From positions 1 to 44,137 of the forward strand of contig NZ_SMJX01000031.1 in the NCBI RefSeq assembly GCF_004348535.1: 44,137 bases of DNA, given 5' to 3'. The notes under the pieces were generated by a model. That model was not told the origin of the DNA. It saw nothing but the letters and a program-made list of their open reading frames with translations, and did not search any database. Positions 26,615 through 32,635 of the stretch are shown here, one piece after another. The position numbers were made by a program, and so were the translations under genes. This stretch comes from Actinomadura sp. KC216. Its GTDB lineage: Bacteria; Actinomycetota; Actinomycetes; Streptosporangiales; Streptosporangiaceae. Positions within the stretch are counted from its first letter, which is position 1. Each line of letters opens with the position of its first letter.

Positions 26615-27664
26615 GTGCCGGCAGTCAGCCGTCCCACCAGCAAAGACGTGGCTCAGGAGGCCGGGGTCTCGCAGTCGACGGTCTCGCTCGTGCTGGGCGG
26701 AAAGTGGACCGGCCGGGTGTCCCCCGCCACCGCGAGCAGCGTGCGCAGCGCGGCCGAGCGGCTCGGTTACCGCCCCAACCTGGCGGCCCGGAACCTGCGG
26801 CTGGGCACGACCCGGACCGTCCTGCTGATGGTCCCGACCCTGACCGCGCCGTTCTTCGGACCGGTCTACACCGGCGCGGCGCGGGTCGCGTCCCGGCACG
26901 GCTTCGGCGTCGTCGTCTCCACCTGGTCGGACGACACGACCGCCGCCCCGGACCGCGCGGCGGCGCAGGGCGGCGACAGCCCGTTCGCCGTGCCGGACGA
27001 GGCGATCGACGGCGTCCTCGCGTCGTCGCTGGCCGTCGAGGCGCTCGGCGAGTTCCGGCAGACGCCCGTCGTGATGCTCGACAGCGGCCCGGCCGAACCC
27101 TCCGGGCCGTTCTCCCCGGCCTGTGTCCCGACGGTCGACTTCGGCGTCGCGGACGGGATGCGGGACATCGTCGCGCACCTCACCGCCCTCGGCCACCGCC
27201 GCATCGGGCACGTCGCCGCCGCCGTCGACCAGTGGACGTTCCGTGCCCGCGCCGACGCCCTCGCCGACGCCCTCGCGCCGCTGCCCGGAACGGTCCTGCT
27301 CCGCGCCACCTGCGCGATCGACGTCGGATCGGCCAAGGACGCCGCCGCGCGGCTGCTGGACCGTGCCGATCCGCCGACCGCCCTGGTCTGTGACGACGAC
27401 CTGATCGCCGCGGGCGCCTACAAGGCGGCGCGGGCGCGCGGGCTCGACGTCCCCGGCGACCTGTCGGTCACGGGGTTCGACGACGTCCTGCTCGCCACCG
27501 CGCTGGAGCCGGAGCTGACGACCGTCCGGCTGCCCGCGGAGGAGCTGGGCGCGCAGGGCATGGCGGCACTGCTCGACCTGCTGTCCGGGCGGCGCCCGGC
27601 ACCGCGCGTGCTGCCGGGAGAACTGGTCGTCCGCGGCTCCACGGCGCGCCCTCGGGCCTTGTGA
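26615..27664 (+). CDS. LacI-family transcriptional regulator
   Basis: A 349-residue repressor. The N-terminal helix-turn-helix and hinge are complete: SKDVAQEAGVSQSTVSLVL, then ERLGYRPNLAARNL. The remainder is the periplasmic-binding-like effector domain, with family strands such as LTAPFFGPVYTGA, TALGHRRIGHVA and LSVTGFDDV. The GTG start at 26615 was chosen because GGGGAGG lies six bases upstream; an ATG eight codons earlier lacks a ribosome site. Likely controls the divergent MFS gene and itself through the paired operators. The effector-pocket residues do not identify the ligand. Confidence 0.93.
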   Translation: MPAVSRPTSKDVAQEAGVSQSTVSLVLGGKWTGRVSPATASSVRSAAERLGYRPNLAARNLRLGTTRTVLLMVPTLTAPFFGPVYTGAARVASRHGFGVVVSTWSDDTTAAPDRAAAQGGDSPFAVPDEAIDGVLASSLAVEALGEFRQTPVVMLDSGPAEPSGPFSPACVPTVDFGVADGMRDIVAHLTALGHRRIGHVAAAVDQWTFRARADALADALAPLPGTVLLRATCAIDVGSAKDAAARLLDRADPPTALVCDDDLIAAGAYKAARARGLDVPGDLSVTGFDDVLLATALEPELTTVRLPAEELGAQGMAALLDLLSGRRPAPRVLPGELVVRGSTARPRAL

Positions 27665-27704
27665 GAACGCCGCCCCAGGTCAGGGCGCATACATATCGGG
27701 AGGA

Positions 27705-27738
27705 ATATCGATGTGCGTCCGATATCAATATTGGACAT
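27705..27738 (+). promoter_or_regulatory. 34-bp bipartite element upstream of the beta-lactamase (copy A)
   Basis: ATAT, 12 bases, then GATATCA, three bases, then TTGGACAT. The same parts with the same spacing occur on the minus strand at 30498-30531 upstream of the PBP gene. The inner arms (ATATCG and CGATAT, nine bases apart) form an inverted repeat like the binding site of a LysR dimer. TTGGAC could serve as a -35 box. The regulator is inferred to be the adjacent LysR protein. Confidence 0.65.
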
Positions 27739-27768
27739 GACATCTCCGGCTCTGCTCTGCTCTCCTCC

Positions 27769-28746
27769 ATGAAGACCCGCGCTCCCCGATTCAGGACGCC
27801 GCTCGGCGCCGCCGTCCTCGCCCTCTCGACCTTCGCCGCCATCGCCGGTTGCGACTCCGAGGCCGCCCCGGCGGGCAGCGCGTCGAAGAGCCCGACGAGT
27901 CGGCAGAGCCCGCAGAGCCCGCCCGTTTCCGCGCAGCCCGCGCCGTCCCAAGGCGATGTCACGGCGAAGCTCCGCCGGCTTGAGGAGACCCGCGATGTGC
28001 GGATCGGCGCCTACGCCGTCGACACCGCCACCGGCCGTTTCGTCGCGCACCGTGCGGACGAGACGTTCCCGTTCGCTTCCACGTTCAAGGCCTTCGCCTG
28101 CGGCGCGGTGCTGCGGAAGGCGCGCGATTCCGACCCGGGGCTGATGGACCGCGTCATCCGCTACAAGAAGAGCGACCTGGCCGCCTTCTCCCCCGTCACC
28201 GAAAAGCACGTCGGCACCGGCATGACCGTCGCCGACCTGTGCCACGCGACGATCACCCGAAGCGACAACACCGCCGGAAACCTGGTGCTGAAGGAGATCG
28301 GCGGGCCCGCCGGCCTCACCGCCTTCCTCCGCTCGCTCGGCGACACCGTCACCCGCAGCGACCGCTGGGAGCCCGGCCTCAACGACTGGAAACCGGGCGA
28401 GAAGCGCGACACGACCGCGCCGCGCGCCTGGGCGGGGAGCCTGCGGGCCCTGACGGTGGGCGACGCCCTAGCGCCCGCCGACCGCGACCGGCTCAACGCC
28501 TGGTTGAAGGCCACGGTCACCGGCGGCAAGCGCATCCGCGCCGGGCTCCCCGAGGGCTGGGCCGCCGGTGACAAGACCGGCACCGGCGGCACCTACGGCA
28601 GCGCCAACGACATCGCGATCGTCTGGCCGCCGTCCCGCGCCCCGCTGGTCATCGCGATCCTGACGACCAGGCCGGACGCGGGCGCCCGCACCGACGAGCG
28701 GGCCATCGCGGAGACCGCCCGCGTCCTCACCCAGGCGCTGCGCTAG
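27769..28746 (+). CDS. Class A beta-lactamase, lipoprotein
   Basis: A 325-residue serine beta-lactamase. Signal sequence ends in lipobox IAGC, giving lipid-anchored Cys28, followed by a Ser/Pro/Gln linker to about residue 60. All class A motifs are present: S104-T-F-K107, S165-D-N167, E201-P-G-L-N205 in the omega loop, and K269-T-G271. It hydrolyses beta-lactams outside the membrane; spectrum cannot be predicted. The start is the ATG at 27769 because only this gives a proper signal peptide. It lacks a ribosome site, which is unusual for a leadered gene. It is convergent with the PBP gene (10-base gap) and shares its upstream 34-bp element. Confidence 0.95.
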   Translation: MKTRAPRFRTPLGAAVLALSTFAAIAGCDSEAAPAGSASKSPTSRQSPQSPPVSAQPAPSQGDVTAKLRRLEETRDVRIGAYAVDTATGRFVAHRADETFPFASTFKAFACGAVLRKARDSDPGLMDRVIRYKKSDLAAFSPVTEKHVGTGMTVADLCHATITRSDNTAGNLVLKEIGGPAGLTAFLRSLGDTVTRSDRWEPGLNDWKPGEKRDTTAPRAWAGSLRALTVGDALAPADRDRLNAWLKATVTGGKRIRAGLPEGWAAGDKTGTGGTYGSANDIAIVWPPSRAPLVIAILTTRPDAGARTDERAIAETARVLTQALR

Positions 28747-28756
28747 TCCAGAACTC

Positions 28757-30406
28757 TCACAGGCCCTTGAGGAAGTTCGCCGCGATGGGGGCGGCGGCCT
28801 CCGCGCCGGTGCCCCCGCCCTCGACGATGACGGCGAACGCGACGTCCTTCTGGTAGCCGATGAACCAGCCGTGGGTCGGCGGGTTCTCGCCCTCGCCGAA
28901 CTCGGCGGTCCCGGTCTTGCCGGCCGTCCCGGACGGGAACGAGACGCCCGCCGCCGTCCCCTCGCTCACCACGGCGGGCATGATCGTCTGGAGGGCCTTC
29001 TTGACGGCGGGTTCCAGCCGCTTCGGCGGCTCGGGCTTGCGGCCGCCGGCGTCCGCGGCGTTCACGGCGTCGGCGGGGCCGACGAGGCGCGGCGACCGCC
29101 AGGTGCCGTCGGCCGCGGCGGCGGCGACGGCGGCCATGTTGAGCGGGCTGGTCAGCACCTGGCCCTGGCCGAAGGACGCGGCGGCGAGCGCGGTGTCGTC
29201 CTTGGTGTCGGGGAACGCGGCGCGGACGGCCGGGACCCCGGCGATGATCGGCGCGTTGAACCCGAACTGGGCCGCGACCTCGGTGAGCCGCTTCTCGCCC
29301 AGCTTGTCCACGGCCATGCGCGCGAACGTGGTGTTGCACGAGTGCGCGAACGCCTGCCGGAACGGGACCGTCCCGAAGTCCTCGTACTTGTAGTTGTGGA
29401 ACGAGCGGCCGCCGACCGTCGTGGTGGCCGGGCACGGGACGTTCGTGGCCGCGCCGACGCCGTCCGCGACGATCGCGGCGGCGGTGACGACCTTGAACGT
29501 CGAGCCGGGCGGGTACTGGCCCATCAGCGCCCGGTTGTAGCCGCCGGGCTTGTTCGCCACGGCGAGGATCTCCCCCGTGGACGGGCGCAGCGCGACCATC
29601 GCGGCGGGCTTCTTCGCCGCGCTCAGGGCCTTGCCCGCGGCGGCCTGCACCTGCGGGTCGATGGTCGTCTTCAGCGGGCTGCCCGGAGAGCTGTCGAACC
29701 GCTTCAGCGTCTTGACCGGGGTGCCGTCCGCGCCGACGATCTGCACGGCGAGCCCGGGCGTCCCGGCGAGGCGCCGCTCGTACTGCTTCTGGAGCCCGTC
29801 CAGGCCGACCGGGTCGTCCTTGCGGTAGGGCGCGCGGAGCTTCTTCGCCGCCTCGGCGGACGCGGGCCCGATCGGCCCGGCGAGCTGCCGCGCGGACCCG
29901 GACGGCGATTCGCTCAGCACGCTGCCGTCCGCGGCGAGGACCGGCGCGCGGTCCGGCCACGCGCGACCCGCGCTGAGCCGCTGTCCCTCCTGGAGCTCCG
30001 GGTGGAGGAGCTGCGGCGACCACCGGACGCGCCATTCGCCGTCCCGCTCGACGAGCGGCAGCGGCGCCTCGTACCTCCACGTGCGGGTGCCGGCGAGGAG
30101 CAGCTCGGCGGCGTAGGACGCGCCCGCCTTCCCGCCGTCGGCGCGGCCCACGGACGCGACGGTGAACCGCTGCGAGGTGAGCCCGAGGTCGTCGTACATG
30201 CGGGTGAGGCGCTGCTCGACGTCGGCGGGCGCGCCGTCCGTCAGCGCCTTCATCGCCGCGTGGTCACGGTTCGTCCATGCCGCGAGGTAGCTCTCGGCAG
30301 TGTCCCGCGGGTCGTCTCCCCTGTTCAGGAACCACACCGTCCCCGCCCCCACTACCACGACCGCCGTCACGACCACCGCGACGACGATCATCCGGGTTCG
30401 GCGCAT
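28757..30406 (-). CDS. Class B penicillin-binding protein, MecA/PbpLipo-like
   Basis: A 549-residue transpeptidase with one N-terminal membrane helix (about 6-28). An NTF2-like MecA_N domain follows (about 33-150, beginning DTAESYLAAWTNRD), then a dimerisation region, then the transpeptidase domain. Catalytic motifs are S302-T-F-K305, S356-C-N358 and K497-T-G. This domain order is that of low-affinity PBPs such as MecA/PBP2a, Enterococcus PBP5 and mycobacterial PbpLipo (Rv2864c), which crosslink peptidoglycan. GGAGGAGGGGAGAG lies just before the ATG, an unusually strong ribosome site. The leader carries a 17-bp tandem duplication. With a beta-lactamase on each side and a LysR gene divergent, a role in beta-lactam tolerance is likely. 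Confidence 0.93.
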   Translation of the reverse strand: MRRTRMIVVAVVVTAVVVVGAGTVWFLNRGDDPRDTAESYLAAWTNRDHAAMKALTDGAPADVEQRLTRMYDDLGLTSQRFTVASVGRADGGKAGASYAAELLLAGTRTWRYEAPLPLVERDGEWRVRWSPQLLHPELQEGQRLSAGRAWPDRAPVLAADGSVLSESPSGSARQLAGPIGPASAEAAKKLRAPYRKDDPVGLDGLQKQYERRLAGTPGLAVQIVGADGTPVKTLKRFDSSPGSPLKTTIDPQVQAAAGKALSAAKKPAAMVALRPSTGEILAVANKPGGYNRALMGQYPPGSTFKVVTAAAIVADGVGAATNVPCPATTTVGGRSFHNYKYEDFGTVPFRQAFAHSCNTTFARMAVDKLGEKRLTEVAAQFGFNAPIIAGVPAVRAAFPDTKDDTALAAASFGQGQVLTSPLNMAAVAAAAADGTWRSPRLVGPADAVNAADAGGRKPEPPKRLEPAVKKALQTIMPAVVSEGTAAGVSFPSGTAGKTGTAEFGEGENPPTHGWFIGYQKDVAFAVIVEGGGTGAEAAAPIAANFLKGL

Positions 30407-30424
30407 CGATCTCTCCCCTCCTCC

Positions 30425-30458
30425 TTCTCGAACTGAACCGCTTCTCGAACTGAACCGC
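30425..30458. repeat. Perfect 17-bp tandem duplication in the PBP leader
   Basis: The 17 bases at 30425-30441 are repeated exactly at 30442-30458. They lie between the regulatory element at 30498-30531 and the PBP start at 30406, so they fall in the promoter or 5' leader of that gene. Confidence 0.9.
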
Positions 30459-30497
30459 CCTTGAGCGGAGCCACAAGAACACCAGCCCGCCGCCGAA

Positions 30498-30531
30498 ATG
30501 TCCAAGAATGATATCTATGTTGCAGGTATAT
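30498..30531 (-). promoter_or_regulatory. 34-bp bipartite element in the PBP/LysR gap (copy B)
   Basis: Read on the minus strand: ATAT, 12 bases, GATATCA, three bases, TTGGACAT, the same arrangement as copy A upstream of the beta-lactamase. It lies between the divergent PBP and LysR genes and reaches to within ten bases of the LysR -10 hexamer. That is the normal location of an autoregulatory LysR site. Confidence 0.65.
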
Positions 30532-30540
30532 CCGAATTGA

Positions 30541-30546
30541 TATGAT
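30541..30546 (+). promoter_or_regulatory. -10 hexamer of the LysR gene, likely leaderless
   Basis: TATGAT, eight bases, then the GTG start at 30555. A TTGCAG at 30520-30525 may be the -35 box (15-base spacer) and lies inside copy B of the 34-bp element. Confidence 0.55.
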
Positions 30547-30554
30547 CGCTGGTC

Positions 30555-31529
30555 GTGAACCTCGTCGGCCATCTGCGGTGCTTCGTCATCGTCGCGGAAG
30601 AGCTGCACTTCGGGCACGCGGCGGAGCGCCTCGGCATGGCGCAGCCGCCGCTCAGCCAGCGCATCCAGCGGCTGGAGCGGGAGCTCGGCGTCCGGCTGTT
30701 CGACCGGTCGAGCCGGCGGGTGGAGCTCACCGCGCCCGGCAGGCTCCTGCTGGACGAGGCCCGTGACATCCTCACCCGCGTGGAGCGCATCTACTCCGTC
30801 GCCGAGCGGGCCAGGCGCGGCGAGGTCGGCACGGTCCGGGCGGGCGTGCCGAGCGACCTCGGCGGGACGATCGTCGCCGCGCTCATCGCCGCGTTCCGGG
30901 ACCGGCGCCCCGACCTGCGGCTCGACCTGCGCGAGACCGGCACGGCCGAGCAGGTCCGCGCGCTCGCCGACGGCGCGCTGGACGCGGGCGTGGTCCGGCA
31001 CCCCTGCGACTCCCGCGACCTGGAACTCGGCCCGATGCTCGCCCAGCCCCTCGGCGTCCTGCTCCCCACCGAGGCGAACCTGCCCGGCGACGCGCCCCTG
31101 CCCGCCGAGGTGCATCTGGCCGACCTCCGCGGGTTCGACCTCGTCGTACCGCCGCGCGAGGAGGCGCCCGGCGCGCACGACGACCTGCTCGCGACCTGCC
31201 GGCGCCACGGGTACGCGCCCACCGCGATCCACGAGGCCCGGCATCCGCAGTTCGCGCTGGGCCTCGTCCTCGCGGGGACGGCAGTGGCGCTCGTCCCTCG
31301 CACCGACGACTCCGCCGGGGCGACGTGGCGCCCGCTGGTGGGCGAGCCCCTCTCCTGGCGGACGTCGTGCGTCTGGCGGCGCGCCCGCGACCCCGAGCAC
31401 GCCCGCGCGATCGCCGACTTCGCCGCCGTCGCGACCGCCGTGCTGCGCAGCGAGGCGGGCATGGCACCGCTGGACGGCGCCCCCGCGCGCCGGGTCGTCC
31501 CGCGCCCGTCGTCGGGGTTCCTGGCATGA
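30555..31529 (+). CDS. LysR-family transcriptional regulator
   Basis: A 324-residue regulator. The N-terminal winged helix is standard: FVIVAEELHFGHAAERLGM, QPPLSQRIQRLERELGVRLFDRSSRRVELTAPG. The effector domain follows from about residue 90. Divergent from the PBP gene and overlapping the next beta-lactamase-fold gene by four bases (ATGA), so that gene is translated with it. Its position between two beta-lactamase-fold genes and a PBP recalls AmpR, the LysR regulator of ampC that senses cell-wall fragments, although the sequence shows no specific AmpR hallmark. The GTG start has no ribosome site but a -10 hexamer eight bases upstream. Confidence 0.93.
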   Translation: MNLVGHLRCFVIVAEELHFGHAAERLGMAQPPLSQRIQRLERELGVRLFDRSSRRVELTAPGRLLLDEARDILTRVERIYSVAERARRGEVGTVRAGVPSDLGGTIVAALIAAFRDRRPDLRLDLRETGTAEQVRALADGALDAGVVRHPCDSRDLELGPMLAQPLGVLLPTEANLPGDAPLPAEVHLADLRGFDLVVPPREEAPGAHDDLLATCRRHGYAPTAIHEARHPQFALGLVLAGTAVALVPRTDDSAGATWRPLVGEPLSWRTSCVWRRARDPEHARAIADFAAVATAVLRSEAGMAPLDGAPARRVVPRPSSGFLA

Positions 31530-32473
31530 GCGCGGCCCCGGGCGAGGCGAGCCGGAGGCCGGGCACGCCGGGCACCGGCGGGGACGCCGGCGCGGACGTG
31601 GCCGCGCGCATCGAGGCGGAGTTCCGGTCCGCGGGCGTCACCGGGTTCCTGCACACCGTCGACATGGACACCGGGCGGGAGGTCGCCGTCCGCGCGGGCG
31701 CGCCCGTCGTGCTCGCGTCGGTGTTCAAGGTGCCGCTGCTCGTCACCTTCCACCGGCAGGCCGCCGAGGGGCTGCTCGAGCCGTCCGAGCAGGTCACGCT
31801 TCCTGCGGAGGGCCGCACCACCGGGCCCACCGGGGTGTCGGGGATGCTGGACGAGGCGCGCCTGTCCCTCCGCGACCTCACCTTCCTCATGATCACGATC
31901 AGCGACAACGCCGCCGCCGACGTCGTGCTGGAACGGGTCGGCCGGGACGCCGTCAACGCGACGGCCGCGGCGCTCGGCCTGCGCGACACCGTCGTCGAGG
32001 TCAGCGGGCGCGAGCTGCACGAGACCCTCCTCGCGGACGCCGGGGCCGGCAGCGTCGCCGACGTGTGGGCCAAGCTGGACGAGCCCGGCGTGCAGTCCCG
32101 CCTCCGCGCCCTCGACCCCGCCCGGACGAGCCGCAGCACCCCCCGCGACATGACCCGCCTGCTGTCGATGATCTGGCGGGACGAGGCCGCGCCGCCCGCC
32201 GGCTGCGCCGCGATGCGGCGGCTGTTCGGGCTCCAGGTGTGGCCGCACCGGCTGTCGTCCGGGTTCCCCTACGACGACGTGGTCGTCAGCGGCAAGACCG
32301 GGACGCTGCCGACGCTGCGCAACGAGGTCGGCGTCGTCGAGTACCCGGACGGCGGGCGGTACGCGGTCGCGGTGTTCACGCGGTCGCCGCTGCCCGTCGC
32401 CGTCCTGCCGCAGGCCGACGCGGTCATCGGCACGGCCGCCCGCATCGCCGTCGAGCACCTCCGCCGCCCGTAG
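31526..32473 (+). CDS. Class A beta-lactamase-fold serine hydrolase, no signal peptide
   Basis: A 315-residue protein of the beta-lactamase2 family. Motifs S65-V-F-K68, S126-D-N128 and K257-T-G are present, and TPRDMTRLLSMIW matches a conserved class A helix. A clear omega-loop E-x-x-L-N is not seen, so deacylation, and therefore true beta-lactamase activity, is doubtful. The N-terminus is Gly/Ala/Pro-rich without a hydrophobic segment, so the protein appears cytoplasmic. The ATG overlaps the LysR stop (ATGA), which indicates translational coupling. It could be a cytoplasmic ligand-processing or sensing partner of the regulator, or a hydrolase exported by an unrecognised route. Confidence 0.85.
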   Translation: MSAAPGEASRRPGTPGTGGDAGADVAARIEAEFRSAGVTGFLHTVDMDTGREVAVRAGAPVVLASVFKVPLLVTFHRQAAEGLLEPSEQVTLPAEGRTTGPTGVSGMLDEARLSLRDLTFLMITISDNAAADVVLERVGRDAVNATAAALGLRDTVVEVSGRELHETLLADAGAGSVADVWAKLDEPGVQSRLRALDPARTSRSTPRDMTRLLSMIWRDEAAPPAGCAAMRRLFGLQVWPHRLSSGFPYDDVVVSGKTGTLPTLRNEVGVVEYPDGGRYAVAVFTRSPLPVAVLPQADAVIGTAARIAVEHLRRP

Positions 32474-32492
32474 CCGCCCGTAGCCAGCTGTA

Positions 32493-32516
32493 GCCGCCCG
32501 CGGTCACCCGGGCGGC
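32493..32516 (+). terminator. GC-rich stem-loop after the LysR operon
   Basis: GCCGCCCG and CGGGCGGC form a perfect 8-bp stem with an eight-base loop, 20 bases after the stop. No T-run follows, which is common for actinobacterial terminators. A second small inverted repeat (CCCAAT/ATTGGG, 32543-32561) precedes the next promoter. Confidence 0.45.
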
Positions 32517-32594
32517 CGCGGGTGGCGACCGAACGTGACAGCCCCAATACCTCCGATTGGGCGGACCGCTAACCCGGCACTCCCTCGGGAAACG

Positions 32595-32600
32595 TAGGCT
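32595..32600 (+). promoter_or_regulatory. -10 hexamer upstream of the AAA ATPase gene
   Basis: TAGGCT lies about 36 bases before the TTG start at 32636. This would give a short leader that includes the GGGGAG ribosome site at 32624-32629. Confidence 0.4.
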
Positions 32601-32635
32601 GTACCCCTGCTTTGATCGCTCTTGGGGAGACTTCT

